Part shown: one piece after another, positions 50,481 through 58,421 of the stretch | Numbering within the stretch: the first letter of the stretch is position 1 | Layout of the letters: every line of letters starts with the position of its first letter | Assembly (NCBI GenBank): GCA_965227265.1 | Contig: OZ245738.1 | Coordinates: 4,041,117 to 4,105,116 of the forward strand | Reading direction: 5' to 3' | Source of the DNA: UBA2336 sp965227265 | GTDB taxonomy: Bacteria; Bacteroidota; Bacteroidia; Cytophagales; Cyclobacteriaceae | DNA length: 64,000 nucleotides | Notes under the pieces: model-generated | Seen by the model: only the letters and a program-made list of their open reading frames with translations | The model's database searches: none | Told to the model about the DNA's origin: nothing | Program-made: the position numbers and the translations under genes

Positions 50481-50750
50481 ATGGCTAAAACATCCGCAAT
50501 AGCAAGACAGACTAAAAGAGAGAGATTGGTAGCATTGTATGCTCCCAAGCGTAAAGCTTTGAAAGAAGCTGGCGATTATGCTGCATTGGATAAACTTCCA
50601 CGCAACGCGTCACCGGTTCGTCTGCACAACAGATGCAAGCTGACAGGTCGTCCGAAAGGATATATTGGGAAATTCGGTGTTTGCCGGAACGTTTTCCGCC
50701 AAATGGCGTCTGACGGTAAAATCCCAGGAGTGACCAAGTCAAGCTGGTAA
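50481..50750 (+). CDS. rpsN: 30S ribosomal protein S14, zinc-free type
   Basis: 89 residues. AKTSAIARQTKRERLVALYAPKRKALKEAGDYAALDKLPRNASPVRLHNRCKLTGRPKGYIGKFGVCRNVFRQMASDGKIPGVTKSSW: the zinc-ribbon CxxC of the short S14 type is absent, so this is the C-minus form. In most clusters rpsH follows within a few bases; here a 174-base gap with a promoter comes next. Confidence 0.95.
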   Translation: MAKTSAIARQTKRERLVALYAPKRKALKEAGDYAALDKLPRNASPVRLHNRCKLTGRPKGYIGKFGVCRNVFRQMASDGKIPGVTKSSW

Positions 50751-50847
50751 TTCTGCTAAAAACGCACAAATTTCCGGGTTAGACCTGGGATTAGCATATC
50801 GAGTTGCTGAGTGTCAAGGTCGGATAAAACCGAAACCAGATGACAGT

Positions 50848-50878
50848 TTTGAATACTAAAAAATGTTCAATATCTTTG
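50848..50878 (+). promoter_or_regulatory. Internal promoter before rpsH
   Basis: TTTG (50848-50851), a 19-base spacer, then TATCTTTG (50871-50878), both exact to the Bacteroidota consensus. The -7 region continues as TATCTTTGCAG, as at rplC. It restarts transcription inside the ribosomal cluster in an otherwise gene-free 174-base gap. Confidence 0.8.
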
Positions 50879-50881
50879 CAG

Positions 50882-50903
50882 CCCGTTCAAAAGACGGGTT
50901 TGC
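50882..50903 (+). promoter_or_regulatory. Leader hairpin before rpsH
   Basis: CCCGT (50882-50886) pairs with ACGGG (50894-50898) around TCAAAAG, immediately followed by TTTGCTTTTT. It lies in the transcribed leader and looks like a weak terminator or attenuator. An AAAGGAG at 50911-50917, an unusual strong Shine-Dalgarno-like site here, precedes the rpsH ATG. Confidence 0.5.
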
Positions 50904-50924
50904 TTTTTATAAAGGAGTAAGAAA

Positions 50925-51323
50925 ATGACGGATCCAATTTCAGATTATTTAACAAGGCTTCGGAATGCCATTAAGGCCAACCACAAAGTGGTTGAAATCC
51001 CAGCCTCTAACCTTAAAAAGGAAATAACTAAAGTGTTATTTGACAAAGGTTATATCCTGAACTATAAGTTCGAACAAGGTGAAAATCCACAGGGCACGAT
51101 TAAGATCGCGCTTAAGTACAGTCCTGACACAAGGGAGTCTGCTATCTCCAGTTTGGAGCGTATCAGTACACCGGGTTTGAGACAATACCGTGGAACGGAT
51201 AATCTTCCGAAAGTATTAAACGGATTAGGCGTGGCCATCCTTTCAACTTCGAAAGGCGTGATTACGGATAAAGAAGCCCGCAAGATGAATGTGGGTGGTG
51301 AAGTATTGTGTTACGTCTATTAA
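50925..51323 (+). CDS. rpsH: 30S ribosomal protein S8
   Basis: 132 residues. TDPISDYLTRLRNAIKANHKVVEIPASNLKKEI and the C-terminal LNGLGVAILSTSKGVITDKEARKMNVGGEVLCYVY are S8 signatures; it binds the central domain of 16S rRNA and, in E. coli, represses the spc operon. Here it is first after the internal promoter and leader hairpin, which hints at autogenous control; this is inference. Confidence 0.96.
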   Translation: MTDPISDYLTRLRNAIKANHKVVEIPASNLKKEITKVLFDKGYILNYKFEQGENPQGTIKIALKYSPDTRESAISSLERISTPGLRQYRGTDNLPKVLNGLGVAILSTSKGVITDKEARKMNVGGEVLCYVY

Positions 51324-51333
51324 TAGTAGAGTT

Positions 51334-51894
51334 ATGTCACGAATAGGAAAACAACCCATCTCATTACCGAAAGGCGTAACATTCAACTTTTCGAAAGAGA
51401 ACCATACAGTAACTGTAAAAGGTCCGAAAGGAGAACTTAAGCAGGTTATTGATTCTGACTTTACTGTAGCAACACAGGCAGACGGAACAGTACTTGTTGA
51501 AAGACCAACAGAACAAAAGCGCCACAAAGCGATGCACGGTTTATACCGCGCATTGATTTCTAACATGGTGGAAGGTGTAAGCAACGGTTACAAAGCTCAA
51601 CTTGAGCTGGTAGGTGTTGGTTACAAGGCGAACGCACAATCAAATGTGTTGGAGCTTAGCCTTGGATTTTCGCACAACGTGTTCTTAGCTGTTCCAAGCG
51701 AGATCAAGGTTGTTGCAACCCAGGAAAAAGGGGGTAACCCTACAATTGTTCTCGAAGGAATTGATAAGCAATTGGTTGGTCAGGTGGCCGCTAAAATAAA
51801 ATCACTTCGTCAGGTTGAGCCTTACAAAGGTAAAGGTATCCGCTTCACAGGTGAGTACGTACGCAGAAAAGCTGGTAAGGCTGCTGCTAAATAA
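51334..51894 (+). CDS. rplF: 50S ribosomal protein L6
   Basis: 186 residues from the ATG read as MSRIGKQPISLPKGV, 10 bases after rpsH; an upstream extension of 15 residues in the open frame is not family-like. Two repeated L6 domains are visible, with YRALISNMVEGVSNGYKAQLELVGVGYKA and KSLRQVEPYKGKGIRFTGEYVRRKAGKAAAK. Binds the sarcin-ricin region near the factor-binding site. Confidence 0.96.
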   Translation: MSRIGKQPISLPKGVTFNFSKENHTVTVKGPKGELKQVIDSDFTVATQADGTVLVERPTEQKRHKAMHGLYRALISNMVEGVSNGYKAQLELVGVGYKANAQSNVLELSLGFSHNVFLAVPSEIKVVATQEKGGNPTIVLEGIDKQLVGQVAAKIKSLRQVEPYKGKGIRFTGEYVRRKAGKAAAK

Positions 51895-51919
51895 TTAAGC
51901 ATCATAGATAGATAAGACT

Positions 51920-52270
51920 ATGGCAGGCAAGAACAACGAAAGAAGAACAAGAATTAAAAAAGGTATTCGCAAGAGACTGGAGGGTACAACCGACCGTCCG
52001 CGTTTATCTGTGTTCAGAAGCAATAAAGGTATTTACGCTCAGGTTATTGATGACCTTAAAGGCGTGACCCTTGCATCAGCTTCTACAACCGAGCTTGGAG
52101 ATAAGACAAGATTAAATGTCGAAAACTCTAAGAATGCAGGTAAAAAGCTTGCTGAAAAAGCAATTGCTGCCGGTGTTGAAACTATTGTGTTCGACAGAAA
52201 CGGCTACCTCTATCACGGTAACATTAAGGCTTTTGCAGAAGGTGCAAGAGAAGGTGGATTGAAATTCTAA
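51920..52270 (+). CDS. rplR: 50S ribosomal protein L18
   Basis: 116 residues. RRTRIKKGIRKRLEGTTDRPRLSVFRSNKGIYAQVIDDLKGVTLASAST and KAIAAGVETIVFDRNGYLYHGNIKAFAEGAREGGLKF are the family signature. Binds 5S rRNA with L5. Located before rpsE as usual. Confidence 0.96.
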   Translation: MAGKNNERRTRIKKGIRKRLEGTTDRPRLSVFRSNKGIYAQVIDDLKGVTLASASTTELGDKTRLNVENSKNAGKKLAEKAIAAGVETIVFDRNGYLYHGNIKAFAEGAREGGLKF

Positions 52271-52280
52271 GAATTAAGAT

Positions 52281-52799
52281 ATGTCAGTAAGCAATATCAG
52301 TACAGTTAAGGCCAGCGAAATCGATCTTAAAGAAAAGGTCGTAGCCATTGAGCGTGTAGCGAAAGTGGTGAAAGGTGGTCGCAGGTTCAGCTTCGCAGCT
52401 ATCGTAGTCGTAGGAGATGGAAATGGTGTAGTTGGATACGGCCTCGGAAAAGCAAACGAAGTTACCGATGCTATCACAAAAGGCGTTGATGACGCAAAGA
52501 AGCACCTGGTGAAAGTTCCGATCATTAAAGGAACCGTTCCGCACGAAGCGATCGGAAAATTTGATGGCGGTCACGTATTGTTGAAACCAGCATCTCCAGG
52601 TACTGGAGTAATTGCCGGTGGTGCGATGCGTGCTGTATTAGAGAGCGCAGGTATTCACAATGTATTGGCAAAGTCTAAAGGTTCTTCTAACCCGCACAAC
52701 GTGGTGAAAGCAACTTTTAAAGCATTAACCAGTATGCGTGATGCATTGACGATTGCAAAGGCAAGAGGTATTTCATTGTCCAAAGTATTTAACGGATAA
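52281..52799 (+). CDS. rpsE: 30S ribosomal protein S5
   Basis: 172 residues. The double-stranded-RNA-binding-like N-terminal half begins VAIERVAKVVKGGRRFSFAAIVVVGDGNGVVGYGLGKANEV and the C-terminal half carries GTGVIAGGAMRAVLESAGIHNVLAKSKGSSNPHNVVKATF. It sits at the mRNA entry and affects decoding accuracy. Confidence 0.97.
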   Translation: MSVSNISTVKASEIDLKEKVVAIERVAKVVKGGRRFSFAAIVVVGDGNGVVGYGLGKANEVTDAITKGVDDAKKHLVKVPIIKGTVPHEAIGKFDGGHVLLKPASPGTGVIAGGAMRAVLESAGIHNVLAKSKGSSNPHNVVKATFKALTSMRDALTIAKARGISLSKVFNG

Positions 52800-52803
52800 G
52801 ATC

Positions 52804-52983
52804 ATGGCGAAAGTACAGATCACACAGTCGCGCAGCGATATCAAAAGACCAGAACGTCAGCAAAGAACATTGCGCGCACTGGGTCTTGGAAAAGTGAACA
52901 AGTCAGTTGAAGTGGAGTACACTCCACAAATTCAGGGCATGGTTCAGAAAGTAAATCATTTGGTTAGCGTAAAAGAGCTTTAA
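52804..52983 (+). CDS. rpmD: 50S ribosomal protein L30
   Basis: 59 residues from the ATG read as MAKVQITQSRSDIKRPERQQ; an upstream in-frame ATG inside rpsE adds 17 non-family residues and was not used. The compact alpha-beta L30 ends in GLGKVNKSVEVEYTPQIQGMVQKVNHLVSVKEL. Four bases follow rpsE and four precede rplO. Confidence 0.94.
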   Translation: MAKVQITQSRSDIKRPERQQRTLRALGLGKVNKSVEVEYTPQIQGMVQKVNHLVSVKEL

Positions 52984-52987
52984 GAAG

Positions 52988-53431
52988 ATGAAACTGCATA
53001 CATTAAAACCTGCTGACGGTTCAACAAAAACCAACAAGAGACTTGGTCGTGGCCAGGGATCGGGTGGTAGCACTGCAGGTCGCGGACATAAGGGTGCGAA
53101 GTCACGTTCAGGTTATTCGAAGAAATTCGGTTTCGAAGGTGGTCAGATGCCATTGCAGCGCAGGGTGCCTAAGTTCGGTTTCAAGAATAATAACAAGATC
53201 TACTATAAGTCAGTTAACCTTGACTCACTAGAGAAGATCGCAGAAAAACATAAAGGAGTTGAGATCAGCTTCCAGTTACTGGTTGATAATGGAATCATTG
53301 GTCGCAACGATAAGATTAAAGTGTTAGGCAGAGGAGAATTGAAATCAAAAGTTAATGTTCAGGCACACGCTTTTTCTGGAACTGCTTTAAAAGCAATTGA
53401 AAAAGTTGGTGGTACCGCAACTACGATCTAA
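52988..53431 (+). CDS. rplO: 50S ribosomal protein L15
   Basis: 147 residues. The disordered Gly-rich start KLHTLKPADGSTKTNKRLGRGQGSGGSTAGRGHKGAKSRSGYSKKFGFEGGQMPLQRRVPKFGF is typical of L15; the C-terminal half is a globular fold ending VGGTATTI. Precedes secY by two bases. Confidence 0.95.
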   Translation: MKLHTLKPADGSTKTNKRLGRGQGSGGSTAGRGHKGAKSRSGYSKKFGFEGGQMPLQRRVPKFGFKNNNKIYYKSVNLDSLEKIAEKHKGVEISFQLLVDNGIIGRNDKIKVLGRGELKSKVNVQAHAFSGTALKAIEKVGGTATTI

Positions 53432-53433
53432 GC

Positions 53434-54747
53434 ATGAAGCGCTTTTTTGAAACGATACGGAATATCTTCTCAATCGAAGACCTCAGAGTCAGAATCCTGA
53501 ATACAATCGGGTTTTTGATCATCTTCAGATTGGGATCATTCATTGTTCTTCCGGGCATTGATCCTAACTTGTTAGGTGACGGTGCACAGGGTGGAATTTT
53601 TGATTTGCTGAATACCTTCCTTGGAGGTTCGTTCAGCCGCGCATCTATTTTTGCATTGGGTATCATGCCGTATATCTCGGCATCGATCATTGTGCAATTG
53701 TTAGGATTCGCTGTACCGTATTTTCAGAAGCTACAAAAAGAGGGAGATTCAGGCCGTAAGCGCATGAATCAAATCACTCGCGTGTTAACAATCTTTATTA
53801 CTGCATTCCAGGCTTACGGATACATCCGTGGTACAATAGACCCAGCTGCCATTATTAACAACAACCTTTTCTTCTACGCATCTTCAATTATTATCCTGAT
53901 TGCAGGAACGATGTTCTGTATGTGGTTGGGTGAGAGAATTACGGATAAAGGTATTGGTAACGGTATTTCCGTACTGATCATGATCGGTATCGTATCCCGT
54001 TTTTTACCTGCTCTTTGGATTGAAGCTGAATCGCGCGGTATGCAAGGCGCTTTATTGTTCTTGATTGAGATTCTGGCATTGTTCTTCATTATTATGGGAG
54101 TCATTGCCCTAACCCAGGCTACGCGCAGAATTCCAATTCAGTATGCGAAGCAGGTTATTGGAAATAAGCTTTATGGCGGCAAGCGGGATTTCATCCCATT
54201 GAAGCTTAACTCTTCTGGTGTAATGCCAATCATCTTTGCTCAGGCATTGATGTTTATCCCGGCTTTGGTTTCCGGAATCTGGAAGGACACGGATGCGGGT
54301 GCTTATATAGGTTCTGCCTTTGCTGACTTTACATCATGGGAGTATAACGTATTATTTGGTTCATTGATTTTGATCTTCACGTTCTTTTATACTGCGATCA
54401 CAATCAACTCAAACGACATTGCTGATAATTTAAAACGTAACGGTGGTTTTGTACCAGGCATTAAGCCGGGTAAGGATACTGCTAATTTTATCGATACAGT
54501 TTTATCAAGAATTACATTGCCTGGCGCATTGTTCCTGGTTACGATTGCTATTCTTCCTGCATTTGCAGTGAGACTGGGCGTTTCGCAGAACTTTGCGCAG
54601 TTTTTCGGTGGTACTTCGTTGCTGATTATGGTTGGGGTTATCCTCGACACACTTCAGCAAATCGAAAGCTACTTGTTAATGCGTCATTACGAAGGAATGA
54701 TGAAATCAGGCAGAGTAAAAGGACGTTCTCAAATTGCTGCGGCTTAA
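53434..54747 (+). CDS. secY: Preprotein translocase subunit SecY
   Basis: 437 residues with ten transmembrane helices, the channel of the SecYEG translocon. Landmarks: IFRLGSFIVLPGIDPNLL near 31-48, the plug region GGIFDLLNTFLGGSFSRASIFALGIMPYISASIIVQLL near 52-90, and FKRNGGFVPGIKPGKDTANFID near 344-363. Runs from rplO with a two-base gap; map follows eight bases later. Confidence 0.97.
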   Translation: MKRFFETIRNIFSIEDLRVRILNTIGFLIIFRLGSFIVLPGIDPNLLGDGAQGGIFDLLNTFLGGSFSRASIFALGIMPYISASIIVQLLGFAVPYFQKLQKEGDSGRKRMNQITRVLTIFITAFQAYGYIRGTIDPAAIINNNLFFYASSIIILIAGTMFCMWLGERITDKGIGNGISVLIMIGIVSRFLPALWIEAESRGMQGALLFLIEILALFFIIMGVIALTQATRRIPIQYAKQVIGNKLYGGKRDFIPLKLNSSGVMPIIFAQALMFIPALVSGIWKDTDAGAYIGSAFADFTSWEYNVLFGSLILIFTFFYTAITINSNDIADNLKRNGGFVPGIKPGKDTANFIDTVLSRITLPGALFLVTIAILPAFAVRLGVSQNFAQFFGGTSLLIMVGVILDTLQQIESYLLMRHYEGMMKSGRVKGRSQIAAA

Positions 54748-54754
54748 GTGCTGA

Positions 54755-55549
54755 ATGGTTCACTTAAAGACTGGCGAAGAGGTACAACTGATTAAAGAGA
54801 GTGCTCAGATTTTGGGCAAAGCTCATGGAGAAGTTGCCAGGCTGATAAAGCCCGGAGTAAAAACCTCAGCGTTGGACAAAGTGGCGGAAGAATACATTCG
54901 TGATAATGGAGGAGTACCATCCTTCAAGAATTACAATGGATTCCCTGCGACACTTTGTATCTCAGTCAATGATGTAGTGGTGCATGGTATTCCTGGAAAC
55001 TATGAGTTAAAGGAAACAGACATTATTACCGTTGATGGCGGAGTATTCTTTAAAGGATTTCATAGTGACTCTGCTTACACATATCCATTGGAAAGTGTAG
55101 ACAAAGAAACGCTGTTACTGCTGGAAAGAACGTACGACTCTCTTTTTAAGGGAATCGAAAAGGCAAAGGCAGGAAACCGGATAGGTGATGTGAGCTACGC
55201 GGTTCAAAGTTATGTTGAAAGCTTTGGATACGGAGTGGTGAGAGAGCTTGTCGGGCACGGCATCGGGAAAAATCTTCACGAAGATCCTGAAGTTCCGAAT
55301 TTCGGAAAGCAGGGAAAAGGAGTGAAGCTTGTTGCCGGAATGGTTTTCGCAATCGAACCGATGGTTAACAGAGGAACGAAGAATGTGATCCAGGAGAATG
55401 ACGGATGGACGATCCGCACAGCAGACAAAAAGCCATCGGCTCATTTTGAGCACACGGTGGCAGTATTGGAAGAAAAAACAGAGGTGCTAACAACACATCA
55501 GTATATAGAAGAAAACTATTCGTATAAGTGGCGAAACAAAAGTCGATAG
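54755..55549 (+). CDS. map: Methionine aminopeptidase type I
   Basis: 264 residues. Removes N-terminal Met from nascent proteins. The dinuclear metal ligands are visible: Asp in TVDGGVFFKGF, Asp in HSDSA, His in LVGHGIGKNLHEDP, Glu in IEPMVN and Glu in HFEHTVAV. The C-terminus overlaps the infA start by 22 bases. Its placement next to secY is common in bacteria. Confidence 0.95.
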   Translation: MVHLKTGEEVQLIKESAQILGKAHGEVARLIKPGVKTSALDKVAEEYIRDNGGVPSFKNYNGFPATLCISVNDVVVHGIPGNYELKETDIITVDGGVFFKGFHSDSAYTYPLESVDKETLLLLERTYDSLFKGIEKAKAGNRIGDVSYAVQSYVESFGYGVVRELVGHGIGKNLHEDPEVPNFGKQGKGVKLVAGMVFAIEPMVNRGTKNVIQENDGWTIRTADKKPSAHFEHTVAVLEEKTEVLTTHQYIEENYSYKWRNKSR

Positions 55550-55746
55550 AACAGGACGGAACAATTTTAGAAGCACTATCAAACGCAATGTTTAGAGTGC
55601 AACTGGAAAACGGACATGAAGTTCTGTCTCATATTTCGGGTAAGATGAGGATGAATTACATCCGGATCCTGCCAGGCGATAAGGTAAGATTGGAGATGTC
55701 ACCGTACGATTTGACAAAAGGAAGAATTGTATTTAGATATAAATAG
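55528..55746 (+). CDS. infA: Translation initiation factor IF-1
   Basis: 72 residues, S1-type OB fold: KQKSIEQDGTILEALSNAMFRVQLENGHEVLSHISGKMRMNYIRILPGDKVRLEMSPYDLTKGRIVFRYK. The start is GTG at 55528, within the end of map (22-base overlap, different frame). IF-1 binds the A site during initiation. Confidence 0.95.
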   Translation: MAKQKSIEQDGTILEALSNAMFRVQLENGHEVLSHISGKMRMNYIRILPGDKVRLEMSPYDLTKGRIVFRYK

Positions 55747-55752
55747 AACGTA

Positions 55753-55774
55753 GAGACGCAAAATTTTGCGGCTC
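55753..55774. repeat. Palindromic repeat element between infA and rpmJ
   Basis: GAGACGCAAAATTTTGCGGCTC: the inner 14 bases are a perfect palindrome (CGCAAAATTTTGCG) and the outer GAG/CTC pair with one mismatch. It resembles a class of palindromic intergenic repeats I associate with several bacterial genomes. It starts seven bases after the infA stop. Confidence 0.5.
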
Positions 55775-55791
55775 ATAAAATAGAAGCGAAA

Positions 55792-55908
55792 ATGAAAGTT
55801 AAAGCATCCATAAAAAAGCGCAGCGCTGATTGCAAAGTGATCAGACGCAATGGCAAGCTGTATGTGATTAACAAAAAGAATCCAAGGTTTAAACAAAGAC
55901 AAGGATAA
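55792..55908 (+). CDS. rpmJ: 50S ribosomal protein L36, zinc-free type
   Basis: 38 residues beginning MKVKASIKKRSADCKVIRRNG and ending NPRFKQRQG, an unmistakable L36. Only one cysteine (Cys14) remains of the zinc ligands, so this is the C-minus form. Too small for many gene finders; flanked by infA and rpsM as expected. Confidence 0.93.
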   Translation: MKVKASIKKRSADCKVIRRNGKLYVINKKNPRFKQRQG

Positions 55909-55912
55909 GATT

Positions 55913-56293
55913 ATGGCAAGGATACAAGGTGTTGATATTCCGGATAATAAAAGAGGTGAGATCAGCTTGACTTACATCTACGGCATTGGCCGCAGAAGAG
56001 CTCAATATATTCTTACTAAAGCCGGTGTTAACTGGGACAAAAAAGCAAAAGAGTGGAATGACGAAGAAGCTAATGCGATTCGTACTGCCATCTCTGAAGG
56101 CTTTAAAGTTGAAGGTACACTTCGCTCTGAAGTTCAGTTGAGCATTAAACGCTTGATGGACATAGGAAGCTACCGTGGTCTTCGCCATCGTAAAGGCTTA
56201 CCGGTTCGCGGTCAAACTACCAAGAACAACGCGCGTACGCGTAAGGGTAAGCGTAAGACCGTTGCTAACAAGAAGAAGGTAACGAAAGGTTAA
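55913..56293 (+). CDS. rpsM: 30S ribosomal protein S13
   Basis: 126 residues. ARIQGVDIPDNKRGEISLTYIYGIGRRRAQYILTKAGVNWDKKAKEW and the C-terminal basic tail RGLRHRKGLPVRGQTTKNNARTRKGKRKTVANKKK are characteristic; it sits in the 30S head and contacts P-site tRNA and L5. Four bases after rpmJ. Confidence 0.96.
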   Translation: MARIQGVDIPDNKRGEISLTYIYGIGRRRAQYILTKAGVNWDKKAKEWNDEEANAIRTAISEGFKVEGTLRSEVQLSIKRLMDIGSYRGLRHRKGLPVRGQTTKNNARTRKGKRKTVANKKKVTKG

Positions 56294-56319
56294 TCGATAA
56301 AGATAAAACAAGCTGAATA

Positions 56320-56718
56320 ATGGCTACTGTAGAAAAAAGAAAAGATAAAGCGAAGAAACGCGTAGTAGTAGTTGAAGCGATGGGCCAGGCGCACATCCGC
56401 GCAACATTCAACAACATCGTTATTTCGATGACGAACTCTACCGGTCAGGTTATCACCTGGGCTTCTGCAGGTAAAATGGGTTTCAAAGGCTCAAAGAAAA
56501 ACACTCCGTATGCTGCACAGATGGCAGCTCAGGATTGTTCGACCAGAGCATTCGAACTCGGCTTACGTAAAGTTGAAGTATTCGTGAAAGGACCGGGTGC
56601 CGGGCGTGAGTCTGCTATCCGTACAATCCAGAATTCAGGTATAGAAGTAACGATTATCCGGGATGAGACTCCACTTCCGCACAACGGTTGCCGTCCTCCT
56701 AAAAAGAGAAGAGTATAA
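56320..56718 (+). CDS. rpsK: 30S ribosomal protein S11
   Basis: 132 residues. GQAHIRATFNNIVISMTNSTGQVITWASAGKMGFKGSKKNTPYAAQMAAQDC and VKGPGAGRESAIRTIQNSGIEVTIIRDETPLPHNGCRPPKKRRV identify S11, in the platform near the mRNA exit. Confidence 0.96.
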   Translation: MATVEKRKDKAKKRVVVVEAMGQAHIRATFNNIVISMTNSTGQVITWASAGKMGFKGSKKNTPYAAQMAAQDCSTRAFELGLRKVEVFVKGPGAGRESAIRTIQNSGIEVTIIRDETPLPHNGCRPPKKRRV

Positions 56719-56757
56719 TAATTGAATAATAATGATTGCGATCAGGATGAAAATCTG

Positions 56758-56778
56758 AAATCGTAAATCGTAAATCAA
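56758..56778. repeat. Heptanucleotide repeat before rpsD
   Basis: AAATCGT twice in tandem, then AAATCAA, in the 68-base gap between rpsK and rpsD and ending nine bases before the rpsD ATG; CTGAAAT just upstream is a related unit. The unit type (C, two or three variable bases, AAT) resembles the heptads inside the cytochrome c gene at 36954-36988. Confidence 0.55.
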
Positions 56779-56786
56779 AAATAGAA

Positions 56787-57392
56787 ATGGCACGATACAC
56801 AGGCCCACGAGCACGAATCTCAAGAAAATTTGGAGAGCCTATTTTAGGTGAAAACAAAGCTCTGCAAAAGAAAGCTTACCCTCCGGGGATGCACGGCAAA
56901 GCGAAGAAACGTAAGGTTTCTGAATATGCTACGCAACTTGCTGAAAAGCAGAAGGCGAAGTACACCTATGGTTTGCTCGAGCGTCAGTTCGCTAAACTGT
57001 TTGATAAGGCAAGCCGCAAGAAAGGTGTTACCGGTGAAATTTTGCTCCAGTTATTGGAAGCAAGATTGGACAATACGGTTTACCGTTTAGGCATTGCTCC
57101 TTCACGCAGAGCTGCGCGTCAACTTGTATCGCATAAGCACATCACTGTAAACGGAGACATCGTTAACGTTGCTTCGTATACATTGAAAGCTGGTGATATA
57201 GTAGGTGTACGTGAGCGTTCTAAATCACTTGAATCCATCACAACAAGCCTTTCAATCCAGGGCTCTAAAAAATATCATTGGCTGGAGTGGGATAACAGCG
57301 AATTCTCAGGCAAACTTATTCATGTGCCTGTGCGTGAGGATATCCCAGAGAACATCAACGAGCAGTTGATCGTTGAATTGTACTCAAAATAA
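56787..57392 (+). CDS. rpsD: 30S ribosomal protein S4
   Basis: 201 residues. ARYTGPRARISRKFGEPILGENKALQKKAYPPGMHG and LLERQFAKLFDKASRKKGVTGEILLQLLEARLDNTVYRLGIAPSRRAARQLVSHKHITVNG, an S4-fold domain, define it. Initiates 30S body assembly and affects accuracy; in E. coli it controls its own operon. Confidence 0.96.
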   Translation: MARYTGPRARISRKFGEPILGENKALQKKAYPPGMHGKAKKRKVSEYATQLAEKQKAKYTYGLLERQFAKLFDKASRKKGVTGEILLQLLEARLDNTVYRLGIAPSRRAARQLVSHKHITVNGDIVNVASYTLKAGDIVGVRERSKSLESITTSLSIQGSKKYHWLEWDNSEFSGKLIHVPVREDIPENINEQLIVELYSK

Positions 57393-57418
57393 TTCTATCA
57401 TTTAATCAGCAAGAAAGT

Positions 57419-58408
57419 ATGTCAATATTAGCATTTCAAATGCCAGATAAGGTTGTCATGGAGAAATCCGATGACTTCCATGGTACGTTCACTTTTAAGC
57501 CGTTAGAAAAAGGATATGGTGTTACCATCGGTAATGCATTGAGAAGAATCCTGTTGTCTTCACTGGAAGGATATGCTATCACTGGCATTAAGATCCCGGG
57601 AGTACTGCACGAGTTCTCAACCATCGAAGGTGTTGTAGAAGATGTTGCTGAGATTATCCTGAACCTGAAAATGGTTCGGTTGAAAAAAGTTAATGACAGC
57701 TTCGAAAGCAAAATCACGGTAAACATTAAAAAACAAAAGCAGTTCAAAGCTGGCGATATCGCTAAGTTCACATCTGCATTTGAGATTCTAAATCCTGAGC
57801 ATGTTATCTGTAACATCGATGAGTCTGCTCAGTTTGAGATCGAATTGTCACTTGAAAAAGGAAGAGGTTATTTGCCAGCAGAGGAAAACAAACCAGCAGA
57901 GCAAGTATTCGGCTTCATTCCGATCGATGCAATCTTCACACCTGTAAAGAATGTGAAATACAGCGTGGAGAACACCCGCGTTGAGCAAAAGACTGACTAC
58001 GAAAAATTAGTAGTAGAAATTCAAACTGATGGTTCAATCCATCCGGAGAAAGCACTAGAAGGCGCTGCACACATTTTGATTCAGCACTTCCGCTTGTTCT
58101 CTGATAAATCAATCGAACTTGAAACTGGCAAGGATGCTGAGATCGAACAGGTTGATGAAGAAATGTTGCACATGCGCAAATTATTGAAGACTGGATTACA
58201 TGATCTTGACCTTTCAGTTCGCGCATACAACTGTTTGAAAGCTGCTGATGTGAAAACACTTGGCGACCTGGTTGAGCTTGAGATTTCGGACATGATGAAG
58301 TTTAGAAACTTCGGTAAGAAATCACTTGCTGAATTGGAGCAACTCGTAGCAGAGAAAGGACTTACCTTCGGTATGGACTTATCAAAATATAAATTGGACG
58401 AAGATTAA
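57419..58408 (+). CDS. rpoA: DNA-directed RNA polymerase subunit alpha
   Basis: 329 residues. The N-terminal dimerisation domain has GYGVTIGNALRRILLSSLEGYAITGIKIPGVLHEFSTIEGVVEDV near 33-77; the C-terminal domain, with helix-hairpin-helix motif LDLSVRAYNCLKAADVKTLGDLVELEISDMMKFRNFGKKSLAELEQ near 268-312, contacts promoter DNA and activators. Between rpsD and rplQ as usual. Confidence 0.97.
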   Translation: MSILAFQMPDKVVMEKSDDFHGTFTFKPLEKGYGVTIGNALRRILLSSLEGYAITGIKIPGVLHEFSTIEGVVEDVAEIILNLKMVRLKKVNDSFESKITVNIKKQKQFKAGDIAKFTSAFEILNPEHVICNIDESAQFEIELSLEKGRGYLPAEENKPAEQVFGFIPIDAIFTPVKNVKYSVENTRVEQKTDYEKLVVEIQTDGSIHPEKALEGAAHILIQHFRLFSDKSIELETGKDAEIEQVDEEMLHMRKLLKTGLHDLDLSVRAYNCLKAADVKTLGDLVELEISDMMKFRNFGKKSLAELEQLVAEKGLTFGMDLSKYKLDED

Positions 58409-58421
58409 GGTATAACCGATC

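Noticed and set aside
50751..50870. Possible tRNA or small RNA in the gap between rpsN and rpsH
   Set aside because: No cloverleaf and no CCA or T-loop motif; only short, weak hairpins were found besides the promoter.
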